64,000 bases of DNA from the NCBI GenBank assembly GCA_001949185.1, contig BDGG01000011.1, positions 931,696-995,695 of the forward strand, given 5' to 3'. A model generated the notes under the pieces. It did not search any database. It had not been told where the DNA came from and saw only the letters and a list, made by a program, of their open reading frames with translations. The stretch is from Ramazzottius varieornatus. Its lineage: Eukaryota; Tardigrada; Eutardigrada; Parachela; Ramazzottiidae. Positions 21,768 to 34,366 of this stretch are shown in pieces (positions within the stretch are counted from its first letter, which is position 1; every line of letters starts with the position of its first letter). Made by a program: the position numbers and the translations under genes.

Positions 21768-24700
21768 TTACACCTGGTCACCGCGTTTCACTTTGAGCGC
21801 GATGATTTCTTTCTCTCTTTCTTTCTGCAGAAATTCCATTTGCTTCTCATAATCTGGGCGTTTACTCTGCTTCGCTTCCTCGATGCACTGATCGTAATAG
21901 TCAATCATGGAGAAACTGTCACTGTTCACAGCAATTCGGTTAAGCTTGTCGAAAGCATCCTTCAGTTCTCTGACGTTTTCTGCCTGTTCCACTTCTAGGT
22001 TTCGGTACTGTTTTCGAAGATCATCCAAGTATGCACGAATCCGCTGCTTATTGGAGGAGAAAATATTGAATCGCTGTAGTATTTCCTGTAGCACCTTTAG
22101 TTGCTTCTTCTTCTGGTACACGTAAATATATGGTGTATTGGAATGACAAGTCCACTCGCACTTTTTTGGGCACGCGGTGCAGAATCCAGTTTGTCGATTC
22201 ATTGCCGAACAATCTCTCTTGTCGTCGTCCTTTTCAATTGCGCAGGTAGCGTGACAGGTAAAGTTGCAAACGCGGCAGTTGGTTAGGAAACGACCAGGCC
22301 CACCGGGGTGCGGCTGTCGAACGACCTCTTCGCACTCGATTTCCACGGTGTGATTGCTGTTAGCTTTTACTTCACTATCAGCCTGATCCAACTGCCTCTC
22401 GTTTGCCCGAATGGTAGCCATTCTTTCCCGCACTTCTTCACTACGTTTCAAGATGGCGTCAAGCCGCACATGAATCCGTCTGCGCTCTTCCATGACTTCT
22501 CTGCTTAAGACAAGACTTTGCGGCGTTGTGTGAACTAGTCGAGTAAAGAAGGTTTCCATGCTGGTAGCGCCAATGTCCCAGTAGGAGCGCGTAAAGGGGT
22601 CAGCTTCGTTAGCGTTCGGTTCGTACAAAGCACAGTTGTTAAACTTGCAGGTACTGGCAAAGGTGATGCCGGTTTCCTGTTCCACCCCTTTAATCAGGGC
22701 TTCAGGTCTCTTCTGGTCTGCGAAGGTTAGCAAGAGGAACATATTGCCCATAATGTCTTTACCGAACACGGACATAATGGTGTGCAAGATGTATTTCTGG
22801 CCAGCATCCAGTCGAACACTGGAGCTTGGCATAACCAGCCCAACTGCATCGATTTGATCGATAGCCTGAAAATAATATGACGAAAGAAAGTGTAACTTTA
22901 ACTTTCAAGAATTTCGAGGCTCCCTTCAGATATCATAGTTCGTTGTGGGGCCCAAGCTGCTACCGCATGTTATGACTCACCAGAGTAAGGTCGCCGCATC
23001 CGAAGAAAGCTTTCAGCTGGTCCTGGATTTCAGCATCCCGCTGAACGCCTGCAGTGTCACCCATTCCAGGGGTATCGATGATTGTGAGAGAAAACGGATA
23101 GGGACAATCGGCTCGTTTGGGTATGTGGTAACTGGACACCCACTGCGTCATACTTTTGGTCTGTTTGCCGGGGTCGCTCTCACCTTCTTCCCGAATCAAT
23201 TTAAAGCGCACAGGGTCATCGAACTTCACACCAAGCATGTAGTTGGCCAGACCGTTGATTAGGGTGGTCTTGCCGGCACCGGTCTTCCCCATTAACAAAA
23301 CCACCTTTTCTTGCGCGGTTTCGTTTGGCGGCGCTTTCGGGCCCACGTAGTACTTTCTGATCTTCTTATGCGGATCGCATCCGAGCTGGGTGACCGGAAG
23401 TGCGTACAGGCTTGGCTTAGCTTTGTGCAGCAACTGACACCCTTCCATGACCAGGTTAATGTAGCGCACAGGTCTCAGTTTGGGCTGACCTGCGGATCCT
23501 TCACTGTCCGTAGGGAATGACCCTGGATTCTCCTTGTGTTTTGACCTGCCTTGCCCTGCGACGGTAAATGGCTCCAATGTGTGCAGCGACCTCAGTAGTT
23601 TAGCCCGACTGTTTCCGATCCAGCCAACCGTTACCACGCTAAAGTCGTAAGCCGTTGCCGGTGAAAGGTCGTTGACCTTAACGACATTGGATATCAATCT
23701 TCCGCCATACGGAATCCAATCGTTATCGGTCTGGCGAGGAGACTTGTTGGTCTCGCGGTATTGCACCATGTATTTTTCCCTGTCGGCACGTGGACCAACT
23801 ACAAAGCGCTCCTTCCATCGTAGGCTGATACTGGTCGTGGTGGCATCCGTAACTTGAAAATCCTCGACCGGAAGAGGAAGGTCAAATGGCGACTTCCTGC
23901 CTTCAGCGTAGCAGAACGTTTCCACTACGTCACCTGATAACTCCGAAGACTGAACGACAATGCACAGCACACTTTTGTTGGCGGTAGCGTAATCCCAGTA
24001 CTCGTTCGCGATCCTCTCAACAGTCTCACATGCTGACGTTTTTGTCCACGTAAACCACGTAGGTCTGGCGTTTCGCAGATCGAATGGGGCAGGCCTGCAA
24101 AGAAAATGTATATCAAGACGACCAAGATTCTGAGATGGCCATAATTCCGACCGGTTATACTATGCTTATTTTTCTTTCTTTTTTGATACCACGCCGTCAT
24201 ACCCCGCGTTGAATTCTAAAGCTACAGTTACAGGGTGATCCCGATAAGTTGGACGGATTTTGAGCTTGAATAAAAAATGAGCAGTGCTTTCACTTCTTCG
24301 AAAATTCGTTCCCAGATATGTCTAACTATTGAAAACATTGTGTAAAAATGTTGTCGAGGTTTTGTGGTCCAGAAGGAGCACAGCGCTAAAGACGTGAACT
24401 AGGTGGAAACCAAAAAGTTTTCCCGAAACCAACATGCAATGCACTTCTTGCTGGTTTGTTTGCGTGCAAAACGTTTTAGAACAGTTTCGCTGATGCTATT
24501 CTGTAGGAAAAACGTTCTTGATATAGCAGAAAAATATCACTTACGACTTCGTGCACACCGTTGGATTGGCGAGCGACAATATTGCTGCTGACTCAGGGGG
24601 TAAGCAAAAGTTTTCGCGTATTTTTTGAATTATTCTCCGTCGGCAGCGTGTAAGAACCGTCCGTTTGTTTTTTAATAATTAGTCCAAACGTCCTTCTTTC

Positions 24701-27700
24701 GTAAAACAATTTTATGAGGAAACCTTGTAGTTTTGTGCGTCTGATACAAATAATCTAACTGAGGTTCCCACTTTTTACCCGTAAAATGACGATTTTTCAT
24801 AGCTCTCAACAATTAAACAATCGTTGTTTTGTTGAAGAGAATTTGACAGAAATCAAAGATGAAGACGTGTTCTATCGAATGAGCTGACGTACGAAAAATT
24901 GGAGAGAGACGCGATTTTACTACGAATTTCCAAAATCCGTCCAACTTATCGGGATCACCCTGTAGGTGGACACCAACGTACAGGGCGCTCGCACCAACTT
25001 GCCACCACCTGCCATTTCCTCGAGGAAAAATCAGATTACTTCTTTTCTGTCTGTCCTTCCACACTACTCATACAAGTTTTCAAGCTGTTTCGTTTGAACT
25101 AAATATGAGCCGCTTCATGATATTCATGATTTTGAACAGCAGCTCGAAGAATTTGACTAGTGTAACTTCCGGTGGGCAAGACCTATCGTAACGACCCAAA
25201 CTGTTGTCCACAGGACACCATGTTATAGTTTCGATCCGACATTTGCTATCAACAGGCCAAAAACTGTATTGGTTGTACGTGAAAATCAAAAAGATCCACG
25301 GGAATATCGAAATAACTCAGCGAACGAATTTCAATCAGCGAATTCGGCCATTTTGCCGGCAAACCTTGCTCTATGAAAAAATTCCAGCTTTTGACCCGAT
25401 CGGTAGAATCGTCGTTTCGACCTCTTTCCGATTATCCCAGCTCGGGATCTCATTATTTTCGGTCACAGTGCCGCATGACTTCAACGGAAAAGTAAAAAAA
25501 TAATTTTTAGAAACGACCCCAAAAATTTCGAAAGTTGATGGACTTTTGGCTTCTCTCCTCCTCCAGCTTAATGTCGCGTACGACTCTTCCTGAAAAGATT
25601 TCGGGTCGGTTATTTTTTACGAGGTTGCACACAGGATGTCAAACCAGGGAAAATTAGTTTGAAAGTTGAGTAATGATCCAGCCGAGAAGGTTATGATTTT
25701 ATGGGTGGTAGCAAGTTGGTGCGAGCGCCCTGTACTTGTTACCTTGCTGGAATTTGAAGGTTGGGGGTTGGAGCTTTGGTTACGGCCAGTCGCGAAAAGT
25801 CTCAAGCATGTTACCGGCAACCCTCAACCGGGGACCACAAAATAACCGATCGCACAAGATCGGTTATTTTGCGGTGCAATTCATTCACTCGCCAGGGATT
25901 TCGGAATCAAACCCGAACCGGCCATAATCTCGAGGACCCAAAATATAAGTGGGCAGCGGAAAGATGATTTCTGTTGACACGGCTCTATGCCATTACCAGA
26001 GAGAATCTCGGGTCATGGAGCTACTGTACAGCATCCACGAGGTGAGCAGGGCGGCAGAAACCCGTAAGGTATGAAAGCTTAAGAGAAGGAAGCACGTAGC
26101 GCTAATTAGACTGAGTGAACTTGCCCATTGTCTGCTTTTGATTATCAATAAGGAAAAATCATAGAGTTGATTGGCAGCATTGGTAGCTGCAAAAAAACCG
26201 TAAAGAAATCAGGCACTGACCACTCGATGAGCATTGGTTTCCGAAATTCGTCCTAAAAAATCGAGAAGGGAGGTTGCTGCTTCTACTATTCCTAATTCGG
26301 GGTTACCATTGAGAATCAAAAACAGATTTCAGAACATAGACCACACTACGCTGTTCTGTTCGGTGCTTCTGGTTAAGTCGCGATCGTTCCTTCCCTAAAA
26401 ATCCGCCGTGATGTGTTGCAAAGAGACATTTTCGAATTTAACTTATGTGACGAATGTGGATATCGGCGGCCCAATTCGAATCCCAACGCTCTGTAGGCAA
26501 ATTATTCAGGAAACGAGTTTGAAGTTTTGGCACCCCAACGACAAAGTTAAACTGCTGATGCAATCTAGGGTTGCAAACAGAGGGAGACGATGTTGGGGTT
26601 CATTTGGTCGTCTGTCCAGTGATTAGGTGGCTACGGCAGGAAAATCTGAAGGGGTTCGAAATTTTGACTGAAAATGTTTTGACGTCACATCGATGTCATG
26701 CAGCCTGAAGATGTGCTTGCACGTATTTTGCAACAAAACCCGCATGTGGGGGTTATTGCAGCTGGTACCAACCCCTGGAATTCCAGAGAAATCTTAAAAG
26801 GGCGAACAGTTTTGTGAGACTTCTATCCTTGGCGAAGCGTGGCGGCTTCACCACACGATGTCCCTGGATATAGCTCACAACTTCATGCCAAAAAATAGTT
26901 CGAACCCAAAAAAGTTGGGCTTCAAATTGGACCGCCGATACCCATGTGCTACAAAATTACCGAGCAAGAAATGGTTAGACATTACCGCGGTATTTGCAGT
27001 GGTTGCTCAAATTTCAACAAAATTTTGAGAAATATAATACTAGTCAGGTGTGGGAGTTCTAGCTTTAGACCCGTTTCAAAATCTTACGGAAGGACATTTC
27101 GGCTAATGACAATCATTAAGCCATAGTTCGACCCTCAGCCTTCAAACTTACCGTCGTCGATATTCGGTATCGAAAACCCGGAGTTCGCAGTAGGTTTCGA
27201 AACACATTGAGCAGGATTTGTCTGACCGAATATGACCAAACATGGCCAAATACCTCCTCAGTTTTCAACGGATACAGGGTCCGCGTTACTACCGGACTGC
27301 TAACCAGTCATCCGTTGCTGATTCTGTACCTTCTCGATGAAAGAAGCTCGAGAGTTCGATGTTGAATCTAGTAATGACAGTCAGGTGGGAGCAGGACACC
27401 AGACTTAAATCACGCTGGCTGCTGTGCTATATATACGTACCTTCGCCCAGAGGGTCCTCTCATCGGCATGGCTTCGCGATTTTTTGCAGTTCGGTATACC
27501 CGGCTCAGAGTTTGGTTGTTTCTTGCGCATGGGTTGATTGCCAGACAGACGACTGGCTGGCCAGCATGGGCGTCCGAAAAGTTTTCCAGACGTTCTGGAC
27601 CAGCTATGAACTCGTACTGGCCGAGCAGATCCATGACCGCAGACAATCGATCGTTTTCTTGCATTCGACACGCTATCCACTCGCTCAGACTTGGTTGGTT

Positions 27701-28765
27701 CTGCTCTAGAGTCTGATGCTGATCCATGATCGCATCCAGAAGCTTCGGGTGTACATCTCCGCGTTGAATATCTGGCAATCGACTCGCTATCGCGTTCTGT
27801 AGTTCAGTCCTCTTGGACTCGTTCTGAGCTAACATTTCTTGCACCGCTCTGCGTAAGAGTGACAGCTTGAAGTTGACTGGGTGCTTCAGCAAGTCTTTCA
27901 GCCGCATAGTCATTTCATCGAAGAAGCACATTATATCGATTGCATTCTCGATCAACTTAGGTCGTAAGGTAACCTCGGCTCGCCGAATCCTGGGATCAAG
28001 ACTGCTCAGAGAGTCCAGCCAAACGGACTTTGGAATGGCCGCATGGTCAATTCGTTTTGAAACTGTTGCGCGTAAGTCTCGGCAGAACTCCATCGTTTCA
28101 AATACCGTGAAGTCGAGCGTCTGAGCATCCAGATCACTATGCACGGACACTCGAACATGTTGGGCAATATCGTTCAGCTGACCGAATTCTCTTTGTGGTT
28201 CCCGAATCATCTGAATAATGGTTTCCGCAAGGTTCACTAGCTGTCTTTCAGCATCCGCATATGTTCGACCAGAAGCAAGCGAGTAATCCAGTACCAAGAA
28301 GAAATCCAGCCCATGTCCAATCGCCGATATCACATGGGTCCCAATGTCGTTGGCGCAAAGCGCGTTTAGGCTGTCGATGTCCTCAAAGTGTTTTTTGGTG
28401 AGACGTTCCCATTTGAAGAGGAAAATACATCCCACCACCACTCGAACCTGGTTTTGCGAGGCACGCGAATTGTATAAGTAGGATCCTGATCCAGTTGGCT
28501 TTACGATCTTCAAAGCCAGTTGCAACATAAGGTCGTCGACTTGGTCGTTGTTTAGGATGTTCAGCTTGGTTCGTAGTGAGTCGTTCCTGATGATGTTAAC
28601 GATTGGGGAAGTGGGCGAAATATACTCCACTTCCGCAGGCAGAGCTTGAGGCTCACTTGCATTTCTCACCCGCACGAAGCTCAGTCCAATCTCGTCGGTG
28701 CGAATATCATAGATATGGCCGAGCTTGAAAGGTCTCCCGAGGGCAGCAATGCGGCGGTCAAGCAT
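21768..28765 (-). CDS. Stonustoxin-like / FN3 / P-loop GTPase protein
   Basis: Three exons, 28765-27441, 24094-22981 and 22865-21768 (3537 nt, 1178 aa), joined at GAAG|GTACG, CTG|GTGAGT and good acceptors. Residues 1-~240 (ALGRPFKLGHIYDIRTDEI...) resemble the N-terminal pore-forming-fold domain of the fish stonustoxin/verrucotoxin family, followed by a helical region (~260-430). Residues ~516-615 look like a fibronectin type III domain (TSISLRWKERF, LSPATAYDFSV). A GTPase domain follows: Walker A GKTGAGKTT at 711-719, DTPG at 782-785, and TFAD at 860-863 where NKxD is expected (septin/AIG1-like). Then comes a Cys/His cluster (CRVCNFTCHATC, CTACPKKCEWTC) and a coiled-coil C terminus. No signal peptide is seen, so it is likely intracellular. 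In the family this domain mix is associated with large cytosolic GTPases rather than venom; the role here is unknown. Intron 1 is ~3.3 kb and holds two MITEs. Confidence 0.85.
24231..24962. mobile_element. Mariner-type MITE related to the 33-kb mariner
   Basis: Inverted ends CAGGGTGATCCCGATAAGTT (the match continues ~33 bp) are flanked by TA duplications. They match the ends of the intact mariner at 33017-34301 (CAGGGTGTTCCCTATAAGTT) at most positions. The 732-bp interior has no transposase, so it is probably mobilised in trans. Confidence 0.85.
24981..25732. mobile_element. TA-flanked MITE, different family
   Basis: Inverted ends CAGGGCGCTCGCACCAACTT are flanked by TA (24979-24980, 25733-25734). 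The element is 752 bp with no coding content. It starts 18 bp after the previous element in the same intron of the stonustoxin-like gene. Confidence 0.85.
25838..25871. repeat. Intronic 14-bp-arm hairpin
   Basis: CAAAATAACCGATC, 6-base loop, exact reverse complement. The rest of this intron up to 27440 shows nothing recognisable. Confidence 0.7.
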
Positions 28766-29316
28766 TCTGGGGATACGCGATGGGATTCGGTCTCAGCTTA
28801 AACGATGCGTCTCGCATAGGATCTGTAAAAACATGGAGGCGATCCTTTCTACGCTACAGACTTATTGATAGTAACATGTCTAAGTTCCATCACACAACCA
28901 CAGTAATACTACTCACAAGTATGTTGCGTCACAGAGACATTTTCTAAGCGATCTGATCCGACATCAGCGTTCACTCTACGCAACGCCACCGCATAGGTCG
29001 CTCACAAAAGGCCTCTGTGACGCGATACACTTGTGCGGCGTATTACTGTATCCGTAGAACCGTCTGTTTACGACGTTCTTGTCTAAAGGTTCTCGATGAC
29101 GTTACGTTACGACCAGTAGCGAAAAGGATGGTACACATACCTGCACCCAGATAACCGAACATCCACATAAATATTGTCAACCACCGTCGCGGTATGGATT
29201 TTGTCACCTAAAGTACAACGAGTGTATTGCTGCCATAAAATCATACGGTAAGTAGCTTGAATCTTATTATCATGCCGGAAATGAGCGTGGAGCTGTGGAA
29301 GTCAATATAACGACTA
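28766..29316. other. Upstream region, nothing recognised
   Basis: It lies between the stonustoxin-like start and the inverted-repeat element. Non-coding 5' exons or the promoter could be here, but none is identifiable. Confidence 0.4.
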
Positions 29317-29877
29317 AGCTCTGTCTCATCTGCTGATGCCGAGTACTTTCGGCCTCCTGGTCACTTCACCGTGCATTCCCTGTGGATTTCTGTTCGACCA
29401 TAGTTCTTGTATCACTTCTTGGGTCGACTTGGCCGTTCCAGAATGTTGCGATCGGCTCTTGATCATCCCGCTACCGGGGAAGGTCAGCTGATAGGATCTC
29501 TGATACCCGTTATGTACGATCCTGCCCTTACTCGTACGCGTAAATCAAGNNNNNNNNNNNNNNNNNNNNNNNNNNNNNNNNNNNNNNNNNNNNNNNNNNA
29601 GCTGATAGTTGATTGGCCGTACTGCCGCGTTTTCCCTACCCGAACTTGATTTACGCGTACGAGTAAGGGCAGGATCGTACATAACGGGTATCAGAGATCC
29701 TATCAGCTGACCTTCCCCGGTAGCGGGATGATCAAGAGCCGATCGCAACATTCTGGAACGGCCAAGCCGACCCAAGAAGTGATACAAGAACTATGGCCGA
29801 ACAGAAATCCACAGGGAATGCACGGTGAAGTGACCAGGAGGCCGAAAGTACTCGGCATCAGCAGATGAGACAAAGCT
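29317..29877. mobile_element. Long-armed inverted-repeat element around an N gap
   Basis: Arms of about 230 bp (29317-29549 and ~29641-29877) are near-identical reverse complements, flanked by TA (29315-29316, 29878-29879), with AGCTCTGTCTCATCTGC at the outer left end. The 50-N run 29550-29599 sits in the centre, so the true loop length and any internal gene are unknown. Confidence 0.7.
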
Positions 29878-32017
29878 TAGTCTCTTGTACAATGTCGGAA
29901 AGACTTCCGTGTACAATGTCGGAAGACATCAGATTTGACTGTGTCATTGCCCTAACTTGTAAGGCAAGTACTGCATTAAAGCAATATTGTGCCACACATA
30001 ACAATGAAATTTGATGTCGGGGGTGGAGAATATCTCCAACATCATACGATGAACAAAGGCGTAAAATATAGTTATTACCCTGTACCTATGCCATCCATCC
30101 GGTTTTTGAGAGCTGATTTGTTTGTTAGCCACCCATAGTCACCCCTGCAGATGCGCGATGAAATTCGATTCGATTGCATTAACTTAAGCGGCCACTGCAA
30201 TACGGTGAACTCAACGTACAATTAAAACTCGACACCGGACGGATGGCATACGCTGTGTTGGAGATTCGACTTACCCCGTGAGGCGCACAGCAGCAGTAGG
30301 CTTCGTGAGCGAATCTCAACCAACTATGCGATACGTGTCCACTCCATAAATATACTCAACAGCGACTCATCGATGGCATGTTTCCGTTCCAGAAAACCGG
30401 AAAAGCACAAGAAACGAAAACCCTTGACCGCTGTCACGAAATTTCACTGCCAGAATTATTCACGCAACAGGTTTCCAGTTTAGCGCAATAGCGATGACTG
30501 TGTAGGTTGACGGAGTCGAAAACACAACGCGCAGTATCCCCTGAGGCTACTTTAACTGCGCCCTATATGCTTCAGGCTGAAGTTAATATCATACAGTGAG
30601 TTACTCATACCATTGTTGTCTCTGGAACGAAACAGAGCTGCTGATACCGAGTTCAAACTGTCTTATCATCGTAAATCTTCGCTTCGTGAAACAGTATGTG
30701 AAGTGGACTTCAGCCCGCTGGCGGAACGAGCTGTGACTCTTGGACTCAGTAACTCAGCGACAAGTTGAGCAGAAGTATGGATGCTTGCGTCCTGATACTG
30801 CAATGTTACGGCGTCCGTCAAATTTCAAGCCGTGTTTTTCCGATACAGTGTATTTTAATGCATAATGCAAAATTCAATTCCGATATGGCCCGCCGTAGCC
30901 ATGGACTTAACATGGGCGACCGGATTCAAACTGGTTGCGCTGTTGTATCGGAACAACACTGGTTGCAAGACCTGCAACTGGAAAACATGAGTGGGTGAAC
31001 ATAGCAGGTCATCGTGGCCAGATTTCGACGTCAGTACGCAGTATGCACCTGAACAGCCTGTCCGGCTCAGTCAGACTCGCCCGTTGATGCTCACTGGCAC
31101 CGGCATCTAAGGTCGGGATCACAACAGGGAGGGGAGCACTCTCGTACAGAGAAATTTCTGAGCCGCTGCCCAGATCCCTTCCTAGAGAAAATCTTGAGCG
31201 ATCTTCCGACTTCGGAAATCGTTTTGCATGTTTTGATTGACAGGATTTGCTCTTGGTCATCCAGCCATCGGGGATATTTTTCTTGATTATCCGCACGCTA
31301 CAGACCAACCCGCCCACCGTTGTCTTTGGACTCTGACGTCAGCAGGCAAAAAATGAAATCTGTTGCGTGCGTGAAATGTAAAAGGTACCGGCACAGACGA
31401 TATTCTTATCGGCCTTCTGGCATCTGACCTTCCTGCTGCACGTTGGAAAACGATAGAGTCGAGACAACTTCTTTGTTGTCTTCTCCTATCACAGCTGGAA
31501 AGTATGAAGAGTCAGCCAGGAAAAAACTGGAGAGATAAGAGCTTCCATCAAACACAAGCAAAAACCGTCTCCTCAGTTTTCAAATGCACCACAGTATTCT
31601 ACAATAGCGTGTACCGTAGTCTGACAAAACTAACAGGAAGCTGAGAGATGTCTCCCAGTTCTTCTCTGTATCCCGTGGATGTGAGGCATATTGCTCATTT
31701 ATGGAAAGTGCTGGGTCAGTCGTTTTTTGGGTCGAATAAATATACTCTCACCACTCTGGCAATGACCTAGCTTTGCTTCCGTTTTAGTGTCTTTACCATG
31801 TCCCGCTTGATTACGAAATTCGTCCCACGCCCGTAATACTTTGTAGATTCAAAGAAAATAAGACTTTTGTTGCCTGCATTCACAGTGCTTCTCTACGAAC
31901 ATGACCGCTGTCCGTTAGCCGCGCATCTCCTTCGGGAACCTGAACTTCCTGACCCACCTCGCCATCAGCTTGCTTCACGTCGGTAGACTCGGTCCCCAAG
32001 AAAAAAGAGTACCACCC

Positions 32018-32140
32018 AAAGTCTACTATTGACGTCGTTCATCGGGAGCGTCTGTGTACGCTTTTGCCGGCTTGGCAATGCTAAAAAGCCGGTAGAGCGT
32101 ACACAGACGCCCCCGACGAATGACGTCAATAGTAGACTTT
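32018..32140. mobile_element. Palindromic MITE, ~55-bp arms
   Basis: AAAGTCTACTATTGACGTC... at the left is mirrored by ...GACGTCAATAGTAGACTTT at the right, and the inner arms include AGCGTCTGTGTACGC. The short centre is itself a GCCGGCTT/AAGCCGG hairpin. The target duplication is not clear. Confidence 0.7.
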
Positions 32141-32735
32141 TCTTTTCATGGGTCGAACCGGGAACTATCCTCAATGGAATGTCACAGGACTAATTAATTG
32201 TTATCAACAAGTAGTACTGTACATTTCGTCAGTGAGACGAGCGCTGTGCCGACGTGGAAGCTGAGGGAGACTTGATATTACGGTACTGCCAAGAAGGGCC
32301 ACCAGTGTGGCACTTATGGATGGCGAAGTTGTTAAGCGGGACATCGAACCGGTCAAGCGTATTAACAAAACCCCGAAGGCGACGACGAGGCGGCTCTGGC
32401 TTCGAGATTGACGGCTTCAACCTGACCCTTTACGGAGGAGTGCTGAAGGATGAGTCCACATTACAACGAACTTTCGGTCCACATTTTCAGCGCTGGTGCC
32501 TGTAATGCTACGTATGTCTGAATGCCAACTGAAGTGATTTACACACGTAAATTTACATGAAAATTATCGTCATTAAACCAAAAGTTTCAGCTCAGTTTTA
32601 CTTCCATCTTCCTCATTGCGCACTAAATATTGAATCGGCAAGGAACATGAAATGAAGAAGAGAAACTACCACACTTCCGCTCTAAGCTTTGATTATCATT
32701 AGGCAGATTGCGGAACTGCACCAGAAGTTATTACT

Positions 32736-32939
32736 CTAAACTACCGATCGAGTGGGACAAGATCGGTCCGGGTCCGTGCGAAAAGACTAGCCGGAACTAG
32801 CAGAATCTGCTGTTATGTATAATGTCATATAGATCACCTGATTGGTATACACGTTTACCAAATATTTCGCCCTACGATCCGGGGAGTCTGTTTGCACGGA
32901 CCCGGATCTGAAACTGTCCCACTAGATCGGTAGTTTAAA
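32736..32939. mobile_element. ~200-bp palindromic MITE
   Basis: Inverted ends TAAACTACCGATCGAGTGGG / CCCACTAGATCGGTAGTTTA; a second inner block TCCGGGTCCGTGC is also mirrored. Non-coding. Confidence 0.7.
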
Positions 32940-33016
32940 GTATTCGTTGCTTGAACCTATCGCAAGCAGCACCCCGCCTGTCTAGGGCCTGGATCAATTG
33001 TTTCGACAAAGTGCTA

Positions 33017-34301
33017 CAGGGTGTTCCCTATAAGTTGGAACGATTTTGAACGCGAACCAAAAAATCGCTAATCAACCGATTTGATTGATTCTCAAATCAA
33101 CTGATTGGCAATTTTGTGGGCTTTCTTTCTGTCATTTTGGTTTTCTCTCAAAGTTGAAGATGCCTTCTCCGATCTCTGAAGACCTCAGAGTCCGTATTTT
33201 GGCTCTGAGAAGACTGAATTACAGTTGTAGTATGACAGTGAAAGCTCTGGTGAAGGAAGGGTATAGCTTGGCGAAATCTACAGTGTCTAGAGTATGGAAG
33301 AGCGTTGGGATCGAAGCCTGCAAAAAATCACCGGCGAAGATTGAGAAGAGGAAACCTCGGACACCGGTTATTAGGACCCCTACCAAAATCCGGAAAATTG
33401 CCGACCTTTGCTCGAGCGACGATCCTATTCCGCAAAGATCGATAGCAGCCAGGGTATTTGTCTCTCTTCATACGGTAACTACCATTGTCCATCAAGATCT
33501 AGGTGCGAAGGTGCGGAAAAAGACAAAAGTCCATTACCTGACCGAAAAAGCGAAGAAGCAAAGAAAAGATCGTGCCCGTCACTTCCATGAGCTCATTTCC
33601 AACAACCTCGAGTACATCCTGACGATGGATGAAGCTATACTACCGTCGGACTTCAAGAACGGCAAGACAGATTTTGTTTATTTGTCGAAAAAAAATGTAG
33701 AAGATGGTCGGGTTGTACCCCCCTCAGTAAGATCACCCGGCTTCCCCCTTCAACGTATGTTTGCAGCTGGATTTTCGTACCGTGGACAGACTCGCCTCTA
33801 CGCTATTCCCAGGAAAGCCAAGGTCAATGCCGATGTTTTCATCCAAATGGTCTTGCGGCCAATGTTCGATTTCGATGTGCCAAATTTGTACGGAACTGAT
33901 GCGCACAAAGTCATCTTCCACATGGATTGCGCCCCTTCCCACACCGCCAAAAAGACTGTCGCATGGCTCCGAAGCCGAGGAATCAAGTTCATAACGAAGC
34001 CAGAGTGGTTGGCGAATAGTCCAAACGTGTCTTCGATGGATTTCTTCACAAACGGCTACCTCAAGAAAAAACTTTCCCATCGAACGTATTCGACCGAAGC
34101 CGGCATGAACAAGGCTGCAAAAGACGAGTACAAGAAAATCCCTTTGGGGATGTTTAGAAATTCTCTCGATTCCTGGCCTGCTCGAGTTCTTGCTATTTAC
34201 AAGGCCACGGGCTCGCAAGCCCCAAATTATTAGAATAAAATCACCGCTGGGTAAATTTCTATTCGCGCTCAAAATCGTTCCAACTTATGGGGAACACCCT
34301 G
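33017..34301 (+). mobile_element. Intact mariner/Tc1-type element
   Basis: 1285 bp bounded by TA duplications (33015-33016, 34302-34303). The ~40-bp terminal inverted repeats begin CAGGGTGTTCCC and differ at only about two positions. It contains one uninterrupted transposase gene. The close match of the ends and the open frame indicate a recent insertion. Confidence 0.9.
33160..34233 (+). CDS. Mariner-type DD37D transposase
   Basis: The enzyme cuts and pastes the surrounding element, binding its inverted repeats and inserting at TA. I start at ATG 33160 (MPSPISEDLRVRILALRR, 357 aa), where the N-terminal helix-turn-helix begins. An upstream in-frame ATG at 33085 exists but would only add untypical sequence. 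The catalytic acidic triad is visible: ILTMDEA, VIFHMDCAPSH and NVSSMDFF, with 37 residues between the second and third aspartates, i.e. a DD37D pattern (as in maT-type mariners). The C-terminal part has the usual NGYLKKKL and WPARV motifs. The frame is intact with no stops. It is the candidate source for mobilising the MITE at 24231-24962. Confidence 0.9.
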   Translation: MPSPISEDLRVRILALRRLNYSCSMTVKALVKEGYSLAKSTVSRVWKSVGIEACKKSPAKIEKRKPRTPVIRTPTKIRKIADLCSSDDPIPQRSIAARVFVSLHTVTTIVHQDLGAKVRKKTKVHYLTEKAKKQRKDRARHFHELISNNLEYILTMDEAILPSDFKNGKTDFVYLSKKNVEDGRVVPPSVRSPGFPLQRMFAAGFSYRGQTRLYAIPRKAKVNADVFIQMVLRPMFDFDVPNLYGTDAHKVIFHMDCAPSHTAKKTVAWLRSRGIKFITKPEWLANSPNVSSMDFFTNGYLKKKLSHRTYSTEAGMNKAAKDEYKKIPLGMFRNSLDSWPARVLAIYKATGSQAPNY

Positions 34302-34366
34302 TAGTCATTCTCTGCCCGCTCGTTTTCTGACTTTGTCGTTTGCTTCCCCAAATTAAGTATTTTGCT

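Larger units (their letters stand above)
29878..33016. other. Gene-poor repeat region
   Basis: No gene recognised. It contains two MITEs (32018-32140, 32736-32939), a small direct repeat of TGTACAATGTCGGAA at ~29887 and ~29913, and a dispersed fragment at ~31876-32000 similar to 18855-18990. Confidence 0.5.
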
